From: UBA5066 sp046331465
GTDB taxonomy: Bacteria; Acidobacteriota; Thermoanaerobaculia; UBA5066
DNA: 64,000 nucleotides
Reading direction: 5' to 3'
Assembly (NCBI GenBank): GCA_046331465.1
Contig: JAXLQV010000001.1
Span: 1,488,001-1,552,000, forward strand
Part shown: in pieces, positions 1-7,760 of the stretch
Position numbering within the stretch: position 1 is the first letter of the stretch
Layout of the letters: each line of letters opens with the position of its first letter
Notes under the pieces: generated by a model
Told to the model about the DNA's origin: nothing
Database searches by the model: none
Seen by the model: the letters and a program-made list of their open reading frames with translations, nothing else
Made by a program: the position numbers and the translations under genes

Positions 1-111
1 GACACGCCCGCCGGCGAAGACGAGGTCGTCGGCCTCGGGGAGGGAAGGCGCCGCGCCGAGTAGGAGGGCGACGGCAGGGAGGACGACGAGCAGGACGCCG
101 CGGGTCTTCAT
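1..111 (-). CDS. Secreted protein, N-terminal fragment (runs off the left edge)
   Basis: Only the first 37 codons lie in the window. The ATG is at 111 and the frame stays open to base 1. The N-terminus starts MKTRG and is followed by a long hydrophobic core rich in Leu, Val and Ala, which is typical of a Sec signal peptide. Cleavage would fall in the Ala/Pro/Ser-rich stretch around residues 24-28. The first visible mature residues (DDLVFAGGRV) look like a beta-strand but are too few to name a family. Product unknown. Confidence 0.6.
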   Translation of the reverse strand, partial: MKTRGVLLVVLPAVALLLGAAPSLPEADDLVFAGGRV

Positions 112-140
112 CGGCCGCACCTCCCCGGGTCCGCCCCGGC

Positions 141-383
141 TCAGGTCTTCGCCCGTGCCTCGTTCACCCAGATCGTCCGTCCGTCCAGCGCCGACTGGTT
201 CAGGGCGGCGATCGCCCTGCGGGCGTCCTCGTCGGACATCTCGACGAACCCGTAGCCCTTCGAACGCCCGGTGGCCCGGTCGATGACGACCGTCGCCGAG
301 ACCGGGACGCCGAAGGTCCCGAAGAGCGCCCGCAGGCGCACATCGTCGACCGCGTACGGGAGGTTTCCGACGTAGAGCTTCAT
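141..383 (-). CDS. Small RRM-type RNA-binding protein
   Basis: An 80-residue protein made of a single RNA recognition motif. The RNP-2 strand is KLYVGNLP at residues 2-9 and the RNP-1 strand is KGYGFVEM about 35 residues later, with the aromatic positions that stack on RNA bases retained. Single-RRM proteins of this size are known in cyanobacteria and several other phyla, where they are linked to cold adaptation or mRNA localisation; the role here is unknown. The ATG at 383 is preceded by a good ribosome binding site (TAGGAGAA, about 9 nt upstream). It is divergently transcribed from the DUF1015 gene. Confidence 0.9.
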   Translation of the reverse strand: MKLYVGNLPYAVDDVRLRALFGTFGVPVSATVVIDRATGRSKGYGFVEMSDEDARRAIAALNQSALDGRTIWVNEARAKT

Positions 384-443
384 CCGGTCCGATTCTCCTA
401 CAGGGCGCCCGGGGCGGGGAGGGTAGCACGCTCCGGCCCCTGA

Positions 444-449
444 TAAGCT
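444..449 (+). promoter_or_regulatory. Candidate -10 element (TAAGCT) for the DUF1015 gene
   Basis: TAAGCT lies 9 nt before the ATG at 459. There is no Shine-Dalgarno sequence between them and no clear -35 box. This fits a leaderless or nearly leaderless transcript, the same arrangement as several other first genes in the window. Confidence 0.35.
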
Positions 450-458
450 CGCCCCCGC

Positions 459-1685
459 ATGGCACAGATCCGCCCCTTCCCGTCCTCCCGCCCGGCGCCC
501 TCGCGCGCCCGCGAGGTCGCCTCCGTCCCCTACGACGTCATCGACACGACCGAGGCCCGGGCCCTGGCCGCCGGCAATCCCGTCTCCTTCCTCCACGTCT
601 GCCGCCCCGAGATCGACCTCCCGGAGGGGACCTCCCTCTACTCCGACGCCGTCTACGCCAGGGGGCGCGAGAACCTCGACCGTTTCGAGTCGGACGGGAC
701 CCTCGTCCCGGACCCCGCGCCCCGCCTCCTCGTCTACCGCCAGACCTGGCGGGGAGCGAGCCAGGACGGCCTCGTCGCCGCCTGCTCCGTCGACGACTAC
801 GACGCCGACGTCATCAAGAAGCACGAGAAGACCCGGAAGGACAAGGAGGACGACCGGACGAAGCACCTCCTCGTCCAGGCGGCGCACGCCGAGCCGGTCT
901 TCCTGACCTACCGCGCCACCGACGCCGTCGACGCCCGCGTCGCGAAGGTGACGGCGACCCCGCCCGAGATCGACTTCGAGGCGGTCGACGGCGTCCGCCA
1001 CACCCTCTGGCTCGTCCCGGAGGAGGACGCTGCGTTCTTCGTCGACGCGTTCGCGAGGATCCCCGTCCTCTACGTCGCCGACGGCCACCACCGCTCCAAG
1101 TCCGCCTCGCGCGCCCGGGCGGCCCTGGCGGAGAAGGGGCCCCTCGGTCCCGACCATCCCGTCCGGTGGTTCCCGGCGGCGATCTTCCCGGACCGCGAGC
1201 TCCGGATCCTCCCCTACAACCGCCTCGTGAAGGACCTCCTCGGCCGGACCCCCGAGGCGTTCCTCGCGGAGGTGGGGACGTCGTTCCACGTCGCCGACGT
1301 CGCGACGGCGGAGCCGGCCGGGAAGGGCGAGGTGAGGATGTACCTCGGCGGCCGCTGGTACGCCCTCACGCCGAGGGAGCCCGTCCCCGCGGACGACCCG
1401 ATCCGGTCGCTCGACGTCTCGATCCTCCAGGAGAGGCTCCTCGATCCCCTCCTCGGGATCAGGGACCCGCGGACGGACAAGCGGATCGACTTCGTCGGCG
1501 GCATCCGGGGGACCGGCGAGCTCGAGAAGAGGGTCGCCAGCGGGGCGCACGCGGTGGCCTTCTCGATGTTCCCGACGACGGTCGCTGAGCTGATGGCGAT
1601 CGCCGACGCGGGCGAGACGATGCCCCCGAAGTCGACCTGGTTCGAGCCGAAGCTGAGGTCCGGGCTCTTCGTCCACCGGTTCTGA
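459..1685 (+). CDS. DUF1015 family protein
   Basis: A 408-residue protein that matches the DUF1015 family over its whole length. The N-terminal block around PYDVID (residues 24-29) and the conserved DGHHR motif near residue 208 are both present. Its biochemical activity is not established. Members are often found beside serine-biosynthesis genes such as serA or serC, and here a SerA-like dehydrogenase follows 53 bp downstream on the same strand, so a link to serine metabolism is plausible but inferred. No signal peptide or membrane segment is visible, so it is probably cytosolic. The ATG at 459 has no ribosome binding site in front of it. Confidence 0.9.
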   Translation: MAQIRPFPSSRPAPSRAREVASVPYDVIDTTEARALAAGNPVSFLHVCRPEIDLPEGTSLYSDAVYARGRENLDRFESDGTLVPDPAPRLLVYRQTWRGASQDGLVAACSVDDYDADVIKKHEKTRKDKEDDRTKHLLVQAAHAEPVFLTYRATDAVDARVAKVTATPPEIDFEAVDGVRHTLWLVPEEDAAFFVDAFARIPVLYVADGHHRSKSASRARAALAEKGPLGPDHPVRWFPAAIFPDRELRILPYNRLVKDLLGRTPEAFLAEVGTSFHVADVATAEPAGKGEVRMYLGGRWYALTPREPVPADDPIRSLDVSILQERLLDPLLGIRDPRTDKRIDFVGGIRGTGELEKRVASGAHAVAFSMFPTTVAELMAIADAGETMPPKSTWFEPKLRSGLFVHRF

Positions 1686-1686
1686 C

Positions 1687-1703
1687 CCGGGCGGGCCGCC
1701 CGG
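1687..1703. terminator. Short GC hairpin after the DUF1015 gene
   Basis: CCGGGCGG and its exact reverse complement CCGCCCGG flank a single base just after the stop codon. There is no T-tract, so it may be a weak attenuator or only a stabilising 3' structure between co-transcribed genes. Confidence 0.3.
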
Positions 1704-1738
1704 AATCGACGCCCCACGGGAGGCGCGGGAGGTCTCCG

Positions 1739-2944
1739 ATGCGCGTGCTGGTCGCCGACAAGTTCGAGGACGTCGGTCTCGAGGGGCTCCGCTCCCTCGG
1801 CTGCGAGGTCTCCTACGAGCCGAAGCTCGAGGGGGAGTCGCTCGGGTGGAGGCTCCGCGACACGGGAGCCGAGGTCCTCGTCGTCCGCTCGACGAAGGTC
1901 GGCGCGGCGGAGATGGACCAGGGCCGGAACCTCTCTCTGATCATCCGGGCCGGGGCCGGCGTGAACACGATCGACGTCGCCGCCGCCTCGGCGCGGGCGA
2001 TCTCCGTCTCGAACTGCCCGGGAAAGAACGCCGTCGCGGTGGCCGAGCTCGCCTGGGGGCTCATCCTCGCGCTCGACCGCCGGATCGCCGACCAGGCGGC
2101 CGACCTGCGCGCCGGCGTCTGGAACAAGGCGGAGTACGGGAAGGCGCGGGGGCTCGCCGGACGGACTCTCGGCGTCGCCGGCTTCGGCGCCATCGGCCGG
2201 GAGGTCGCGAGCCGGGGCCTCGCGTTCGGGATGCGGGTCGTGGCGTGGAGCCCGTCGCTCACCGCCGAGCGGGCCGCCGGGGCGGGGGTCGAGCGTGCCG
2301 CCTCCCTCGCCGAGCTCGCCGCGCGCTCCGACGTCGTCTCGGTCCACCTCGCGCTGACGAAGGAGACCCGGGGCCTCCTCGGGGCGGCCTTCTTCGACGC
2401 GATGCGGCCCGGGGCCCTCTTCGTGAACACGAGCCGCGGGGAGACGGTGAACTCGGCCGCCCTCCGGGCCGCGATCGACGCGAAGGGGATCCGCGCCGGC
2501 CTCGACGTCTTCGACCGGGAGCCCACGGGAGGGACCGGGGCGTTCGAGGACGAGGTGGGGCGGCTGCCGGCGGTCGTCGGCACGCACCACGTCGGCGCCT
2601 CGACGGAGCAGGCGCAGAACGCGATCGCGGGCGAGGTCGTCCGGATCGTGGCGGCCTTCAAGTCGGCCGGCGACGTGCCGAACGCGGTGAACCTCTGCGA
2701 GCGCTCGCCCGCCCGGTGGCTCATGACGGTGCGGCACCGGGACCGGGTCGGGGTCCTCGCCCACGTCTTCGGGGCGCTGCGGGAGGCGGGGATCAACGTC
2801 CAGAAGACGGAGAACGTCGTCTTCGACGGCGCCGAGGCCGCGAGCGCGCGGATCCAGCTCGACACCGAGCCGGCGCGGAGCCTCCTCGGACGGATCGCCG
2901 AGGGGTGTCGCGACATCCTGTCGATCACGCTCAACCCGCTCTGA
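1739..2944 (+). CDS. serA: D-3-phosphoglycerate dehydrogenase-like protein (SerA type, ACT domain)
   Basis: A 401-residue D-2-hydroxyacid dehydrogenase. The NAD-binding Rossmann motif reads GFGAIGRE near residue 150. The catalytic Arg lies in NTSRGE, and the catalytic His is in the C-terminal GTHHVGAS block. A C-terminal ACT domain starts at about residue 325 (WLMTVRHRDRVGVLA) and is the usual site for serine feedback. This short SerA-plus-ACT layout fits the first step of serine synthesis, oxidation of 3-phosphoglycerate. Other 2-hydroxyacid substrates cannot be excluded. The start at 1739 is set by GGAGGT 6 nt upstream. The DUF1015 neighbour supports the serine assignment. Confidence 0.85.
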   Translation: MRVLVADKFEDVGLEGLRSLGCEVSYEPKLEGESLGWRLRDTGAEVLVVRSTKVGAAEMDQGRNLSLIIRAGAGVNTIDVAAASARAISVSNCPGKNAVAVAELAWGLILALDRRIADQAADLRAGVWNKAEYGKARGLAGRTLGVAGFGAIGREVASRGLAFGMRVVAWSPSLTAERAAGAGVERAASLAELAARSDVVSVHLALTKETRGLLGAAFFDAMRPGALFVNTSRGETVNSAALRAAIDAKGIRAGLDVFDREPTGGTGAFEDEVGRLPAVVGTHHVGASTEQAQNAIAGEVVRIVAAFKSAGDVPNAVNLCERSPARWLMTVRHRDRVGVLAHVFGALREAGINVQKTENVVFDGAEAASARIQLDTEPARSLLGRIAEGCRDILSITLNPL

Positions 2945-2970
2945 CGGCGCGCCTCGCGCGTTTCCCGGGA

Positions 2971-2998
2971 GCGCCGGCCGCCTTCCGCGGGCCGGCGC
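2971..2998 (+). terminator. GC-rich hairpin after serA-like gene
   Basis: GCGCCGGCC (2971-2979) and its exact complement GGCCGGCGC (2990-2998) form a 9-bp stem with a 10-nt loop. A GC-rich stretch follows before a short TTT, so it lacks the classic U-tract. It is a likely transcription end or pause site between serA and the acyl-CoA synthetase gene. Confidence 0.45.
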
Positions 2999-3074
2999 AG
3001 GCGCGCCGCGTTTACGCGGGCCTCCGAAATCCCGGCGGAATTGACCATAATTCGCGCGCGGAGGAAATCAAGAA

Positions 3075-4919
3075 ATGGATGCGCTGCCGGCCAGGACTCT
3101 CCTCGACTACTTCAACCACGCGGTCGCGAGCGGGAAGCCGGACCTCCTCGTCTCGAAGGTGAACGGGGCCTGGGCGCCCGTCCCGGCGCAGGAGTTCGGG
3201 CGGAAGACGCGGGCGTTCGGGATCGGCCTGACGACGCTCGGGCTCGACCACGACGACCGGGTCGCCATCCTGTCGGAGAACCGGCCGGAGTGGCCGATGG
3301 CCGACTTCGGCACGCTCGGGATCGGGGCGATCACGGTGCCGATCTACACGACCTACCTGGCGCCGCAGGTGGAGTACATCCTGCGCGACTGCACCGCGAA
3401 GGTGCTCGTCGTGTCGAACGAGAAGGAGCTGGCGAAGGTGATGGAGGTGAGGGGGCGCTGCCCCGCCCTCTCCTACGTCGTCCTCGTCGAGGGGAAGCTC
3501 CCCAACGCCGACGGCGTCCTCTCGTTCGAGAGCGTCGTGAAGCGGGGCGAGGAGGCGCTGAAGGCGCAGCCCGGGGCGTGGGACGAGCGCGTCTCGAACG
3601 TCACCCCCGAGTCCCACGCGACGCTGATCTACACGTCGGGGACGACGGGAGAGCCGAAGGGGGCCGTCCTCTCGCACGGGAACTTCGTCTCGAACGTTGC
3701 GACCTGCTCGACGTTCTTCGAGGTGACCCCCGCAAAGGTGGGCCTGTCGTTCCTGCCCCTGGCCCACGTCTTCGAGCGGATGATCGACTACGTCATGTTC
3801 TCGCGGGCCGCGACGATCACGTACGCGGAGTCGATCGAGAAGCTCGCGGACAACTTCGGCGAGGTGAAGCCCCACTTCTTCGCCTCGGTCCCCCGGGTCT
3901 ACGACAAGATCCACGCGCGGATCTTCCAGAACCTCGAGAGCCAGTCGCCGACGAAGCAGAAGATCTTCGCCTGGGCGCTGAAGACCGGGAAGGAGCGCCT
4001 CGCCCTCGTCGAGAAGAAGAGGCCGGTCCCGGGCGGGCTCGCCTTCAAGTACAAGATCGCCGACCGGCTCGTCTTCTCGAAGATCAAGGCCCGCCTCGGC
4101 GGGCGCTTCGAGTTCTGCATGTCGGGCGGCGCGCCCCTCTCGAAGGAGGTCGCGGAGTTCTTCTGGGCGGCGGGGGTGGAGGTCTACGAGGGGTACGGGC
4201 TGACCGAGACGAGCCCCGTCCTGACGTGCAACCGGCCGGGCGCCTGGAAGCTCGGATCGGTGGGGAAGGTGATCCCGGGGGTCCAGCTGCGCATCGCCGA
4301 GGACGGCGAGGTCCTCGCGAAGGGGCCGAACATCATGCGCGGCTACTGGAACAAGCCGGAGGAGACGAAGAAGGTCTTCAACGCGGAGGGGTGGTTCCAG
4401 ACCGGGGACGTGGGCGTCGTGGACCGCGAGGGCTTCCTGACGCTGACCGACCGGAAGAAGGAGCTCATCATCAACGCGTACGGCAAGAACGTCGCCCCGG
4501 CCCCGATCGAGGAGGCGCTCAAGCACATCCGCTACGTCACGAACGCCGTCCTCATCGGCGACAAGCGGAAGTACCTCATCGCGCTCATCGTGCCGAACTT
4601 CGAGCGGCTGGAGGCGTGGGCCTCGGCGAACAACGTCGAGTTCCGGACGAACACGGACCTCCTCCGCAACCCGAAGGTCCGCGCGCTCTACCAGCAGGCG
4701 ATCAACATCGTGAACGGAGACGAGCCCTCGGAGAAGAGGATCAAGGACTTCGACTTCCTGCCGACGGACTTCTCGATCGAGGGGGGCGAGCTGACGCCGA
4801 CGCTGAAGGTCAAGCGCCGCGTCGTGGCGGAGAAGTACAAGGACAAGATCGACGGCCTCTACGACCGGGCCGAGAGGCTCGACGCGGCCATCGACGGCTC
4901 GACGGACAAGATGATGTAG
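3075..4919 (+). CDS. Long-chain acyl-CoA synthetase (AMP-forming)
   Basis: A 614-residue adenylate-forming enzyme of the long-chain fatty acid CoA ligase group. The AMP-binding P-loop motif is at about residues 190-200 (IYTSGTTGEPKG). The second core motif GYGLTETSPV lies near residue 374, and the hinge region TGDVGVV...TDRKKELII near 445-465 is followed by the C-terminal Lys region. It would activate fatty acids to acyl-CoA with ATP for beta-oxidation or lipid synthesis. No membrane segment is evident. The ATG at 3075 is preceded by GGAGGAAA, a strong ribosome binding site. The gene ends 12 bp from the convergent Nudix gene. Confidence 0.93.
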   Translation: MDALPARTLLDYFNHAVASGKPDLLVSKVNGAWAPVPAQEFGRKTRAFGIGLTTLGLDHDDRVAILSENRPEWPMADFGTLGIGAITVPIYTTYLAPQVEYILRDCTAKVLVVSNEKELAKVMEVRGRCPALSYVVLVEGKLPNADGVLSFESVVKRGEEALKAQPGAWDERVSNVTPESHATLIYTSGTTGEPKGAVLSHGNFVSNVATCSTFFEVTPAKVGLSFLPLAHVFERMIDYVMFSRAATITYAESIEKLADNFGEVKPHFFASVPRVYDKIHARIFQNLESQSPTKQKIFAWALKTGKERLALVEKKRPVPGGLAFKYKIADRLVFSKIKARLGGRFEFCMSGGAPLSKEVAEFFWAAGVEVYEGYGLTETSPVLTCNRPGAWKLGSVGKVIPGVQLRIAEDGEVLAKGPNIMRGYWNKPEETKKVFNAEGWFQTGDVGVVDREGFLTLTDRKKELIINAYGKNVAPAPIEEALKHIRYVTNAVLIGDKRKYLIALIVPNFERLEAWASANNVEFRTNTDLLRNPKVRALYQQAINIVNGDEPSEKRIKDFDFLPTDFSIEGGELTPTLKVKRRVVAEKYKDKIDGLYDRAERLDAAIDGSTDKMM

Positions 4920-4931
4920 GCCGGCGCCCCT

Positions 4932-5507
4932 TCAGAACGGGACCCCGAGGAGCCGGGCGGCCTTCGCGAGCGCGCGACGGGCGCCCGGCTCTCCCATCTT
5001 CCGGGCCGCCTCGGCGGGCGGGAGCCACGCGAGGCCGAACGACTCGGCCTCGTCCGCCCGCGCCCCGGACGCCTCGCGCGTGAGGGCGGCGTAGCGGACG
5101 TCGAAGTGGGAGTGGGCCGGCTCGCCCTTGCCCGGCGGGATCGGGTGGACGTCGACGTCGAGGATCGCGGGGGAGACGAGGACGAGGTCCCCGAGGCCCG
5201 ACTCCTCGCGCCCCTCGCGGAGCGCCGTCGCGGCCGGGTCGGATTCCCCCTCGTCGTGGCCCCCCATCTGGAGCCATCGGCCGAGGCGCCGGTGGTGGTG
5301 GAGGAGGACCTCCCCCGAGCCGGCGGAGAAGACGAAGACGCTCCCGGTGAAGTGGCCCGGGACGAACGTCGTCCGCGCGAAGCAGGCCGGCTCGGACGAG
5401 ACGAGCGCGAGCATCGCGTCGCGGTCGCGCGCCTCCGCCTCGTCGGCGGGCTCGTGCGCGAGGAGGGCGGCGTGGAGGGCGGCGCGCGGCAGGTCGAGGC
5501 CGCTCAC
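4932..5507 (-). CDS. Nudix hydrolase, coupled to the upstream molybdoenzyme gene
   Basis: A 191-residue Nudix protein. The Nudix box is recognisable but slightly shifted: GGHDEGESD followed by REGREESGL, which keeps the metal-binding REXXEE core. It would hydrolyse a nucleoside diphosphate linked to another group; the substrate is unknown. I chose the GTG at 5507 because it overlaps the upstream molybdopterin oxidoreductase stop codon as GTGA, which implies translational coupling. The stretch downstream of the box, around PIPPGKGEPAHSHFDV, resembles a subgroup with a dedicated loop. A later ATG start is possible but would lose conserved sequence. Confidence 0.85.
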   Translation of the reverse strand: MSGLDLPRAALHAALLAHEPADEAEARDRDAMLALVSSEPACFARTTFVPGHFTGSVFVFSAGSGEVLLHHHRRLGRWLQMGGHDEGESDPAATALREGREESGLGDLVLVSPAILDVDVHPIPPGKGEPAHSHFDVRYAALTREASGARADEAESFGLAWLPPAEAARKMGEPGARRALAKAARLLGVPF

Positions 5508-7447
5508 GGCTTGCGGATCCTCACGCGGCAGTCGAGGTAGGCGGCGCCCTCGCCGGCGTCGGTGAGCCGCGCCGGGACGAGCGCGTTCGCGCAGGTGCCG
5601 GCGTCGAGGTGCCCCCCCTTCGGCACGAGGACGAGGTCGCGCCGCTGGAGCGGGTCGAGGCGCAGGACGGCGCGGAGGCTGCCGAGCGCGCTCTCGAGGA
5701 GGACCTCCTCGCCGTCGGAGAGGCCGGGCGCGGCGGCCGGGTGGCACGTCGCCTCGAGGACCGCCGGCGGCGGGCCGGACCACTGCGAGCACTGCGCGCG
5801 CTCCGTGGAGCTCGAGAAGAGCCAGAGCGGGAAGCCGGGCTCCTCCGGCGGGGGCGCCGGGAGCGCCGTGAGAAGGCTCATCTTCCCGCTCGGCGTCGGG
5901 AACCTGCCTCCTTCGAAGAGCAGGTTGCCGGCGAGCGGGTTCCTCACCGACTCCCTTTCGAGCCGCTCGACCGTGAGGCCGAGCGGCTCGACCCGCCGGA
6001 GGAGGCGGCGCTTCCACTCCTTCGCGCTCCCGGCGACCCTTGGCGCGATGCCGTCCGCCCCGGCTCCCGTGCGGCGGTCGATCTCAGCCGCGAGGAGCTG
6101 GGCGATCTCGAGGTCGCTCCTCACCCCAGGCGGCGGCGCGACGACGGGGACCGAGGCGCCGAGCCAGTGGTTCCCGTACGCTCCCATCAGGTCGTCGTCC
6201 TCGACGAGCGTCGTCGTCGGGAGGACGAGGTGGGCGCGGCGGGCGGTGTCGGTCAGGAAGGAGTCGACGACGACGACGAGCTCGCGCGTCTCAAGCGCGC
6301 GGGCGACGGTCGCCGAGTCGGGGAGCATCGCGACGGGGTTCGCCGCCGTGACCCAGACGGCGCGGACCGGCGGCTCCTTCGCCTTGAGGATCTCCTGCCC
6401 GAGCAGGGGCTCGGAGAGGGTCCGCGGCCACGCCTTCGAGAGGAACGACGTGTCGAACGCGCCGCGCCGCTTGAAGTAGAAGCTGACGCCGCCGCCCGGG
6501 ATCCCGAGGTTCCCCGTCAGCGCGCCGAGCGCGTCGAGCGCCCGGACGATGGACGAGCCGTTCGTCCGCCGCCCCATTCCCCAGCCGACCTGGATGTTGC
6601 AGGGGCGGTCGCAGAGCGTCGAGGCGAGGAGCTCGAGGGCTTCGGCCGCGACGTCCGCGTCGGCGGCCCAGGCGCCCGGCGACTTCGAGAGGGCGAGCGC
6701 GCGGAAGGCCTCGAAGCCGTCGCACGTCGCGGCGGCCTCCGGCACGACGCGGCCCGTCTCCAGGAGGAGCGCCGCGACCCCGAGGGCGAGCGCGAGGTCG
6801 CCGCCGGGCCGCGGCGCGACGTACGCGTCGGCGAGCGTCGCGGTCCTGTGGCGCACCGGGTCGATCAGGACGATGCGGGCCCCGCGCGCCTTCGCCTCCT
6901 TCAGGAGCGGGAGGAGGTGGACGTTCGAGACGAACGGGTTCTTCCCCCAGAGGAGGATCGCCCTCGAGTTCCCGAGGTCGAAGAGGTCGTGCGCCTCCTC
7001 GTCGCCGAAGTCGGCCTCCTGCGCGGCGTCGCCCGCCCCGGAGCAGATGTCGCCCCGCTTCACGGTGACCGGGCCGAGGAGCTCGAAGAAGAAGTCGACG
7101 ACGCTCTTGACGAGGCCGAGGGAGCCGCCCGAGCGGTAGTGGAGGATCGCGGCGGGACCCGACTCGGCCCGGATCGCGAGGAGCCTCTCCGCCGCGAACG
7201 CGAGCGCTTCCTCCCACGAGACGGGGCGGAAGCCGCCGCCGTCGCGGAGGAGCGGAGCGGTCAGGCGGTCCGGGGAGTTCTGCCTCGCGGGGAACTGCGA
7301 GGTCCTCGAGCAGAGGAAACCCTTCGTGACGGGGTGGGCGGGGTCGCCGCCGAGCCTCACGAGCCGGCCGTCCTCGACGGTGGCGATCAGGCCGCAGGCG
7401 TCGGGGCAGTCCCGGTTGCAGACGGTCCGGAGCGTCTCGGTCGGCAT
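5504..7447 (-). CDS. Molybdopterin-dependent oxidoreductase (DMSO reductase superfamily)
   Basis: A 647-residue catalytic subunit of the DMSO reductase/BisC superfamily. Cys10, Cys14, Cys18 and Cys46 form the N-terminal [4Fe-4S] site (CNRDCPDAC ... GFLCSR). ICSGAG around Cys135 is a candidate molybdenum-ligand loop. Blocks typical of Mo-bis-MGD binding follow (WGKNPFVSN, DPVRHRTA, and TAANPVA later). The C-terminal molybdopterin dinucleotide-binding domain starts at about residue 525. There is no Tat signal, so it is probably cytoplasmic. No Fe-S or membrane partner subunit is adjacent, only a coupled Nudix gene, so the substrate cannot be assigned. The ATG at 7447 has no ribosome binding site but a TANNNT element 7 nt upstream. 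Confidence 0.88.
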   Translation of the reverse strand: MPTETLRTVCNRDCPDACGLIATVEDGRLVRLGGDPAHPVTKGFLCSRTSQFPARQNSPDRLTAPLLRDGGGFRPVSWEEALAFAAERLLAIRAESGPAAILHYRSGGSLGLVKSVVDFFFELLGPVTVKRGDICSGAGDAAQEADFGDEEAHDLFDLGNSRAILLWGKNPFVSNVHLLPLLKEAKARGARIVLIDPVRHRTATLADAYVAPRPGGDLALALGVAALLLETGRVVPEAAATCDGFEAFRALALSKSPGAWAADADVAAEALELLASTLCDRPCNIQVGWGMGRRTNGSSIVRALDALGALTGNLGIPGGGVSFYFKRRGAFDTSFLSKAWPRTLSEPLLGQEILKAKEPPVRAVWVTAANPVAMLPDSATVARALETRELVVVVDSFLTDTARRAHLVLPTTTLVEDDDLMGAYGNHWLGASVPVVAPPPGVRSDLEIAQLLAAEIDRRTGAGADGIAPRVAGSAKEWKRRLLRRVEPLGLTVERLERESVRNPLAGNLLFEGGRFPTPSGKMSLLTALPAPPPEEPGFPLWLFSSSTERAQCSQWSGPPPAVLEATCHPAAAPGLSDGEEVLLESALGSLRAVLRLDPLQRRDLVLVPKGGHLDAGTCANALVPARLTDAGEGAAYLDCRVRIRKP

Positions 7448-7760
7448 GGAGCGGATGGTACGGGGCGGAGCCGACGGCAAGAAGCGCCCGGGCACGCGTC
7501 GGTCGACCAACCTCTCGACAGTCGCTCGGGGCTCCGTGGCGGCGGGATTCCGGCGATCCTGAGATGACGTCGCCTTTAACTGATTGAGCTGCATCAGGAT
7601 TCGCACGCCGCCCCGCGGGAATTGATGAGGCTGATCCATGGCGGATCGGAGGCGGGCCGACCAAATTCATCCCACCACGGGTCTGTTTCGAGGGGGTTCG
7701 TCGCGTTAACGCACCGATGAGCCGTAGGGCTTGCCGTATTCGCGGAGAAGGGGGTCGGAG
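7448..7760. other. Divergent intergenic region between molybdoenzyme and hydrogenase operon
   Basis: This 313-bp stretch holds the divergent control region for the two redox units. It contains an inverted repeat CTGAT-N8-ATCAG at 7580-7597 and a perfect 10-bp palindrome GCGTTAACGC at 7703-7712, about 48 bp before the hydrogenase start. It is visibly less GC-rich than its surroundings. I see no convincing ORF, and no consensus sigma-70 or sigma-54 promoter for the hydrogenase side. Confidence 0.55.
7455..7460 (-). promoter_or_regulatory. Candidate -10 element (TACCAT) for the molybdoenzyme gene
   Basis: On the minus strand TACCAT lies 7 nt before the ATG at 7447, with no ribosome binding site between. 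This is compatible with a leaderless transcript. Confidence 0.3.

Noticed and set aside
7621..7640. Possible FNR/CRP-like box (TTGAT ... ) before the hydrogenase operon
   Set aside because: The second half-site does not match (no ATCAA at the right spacing).
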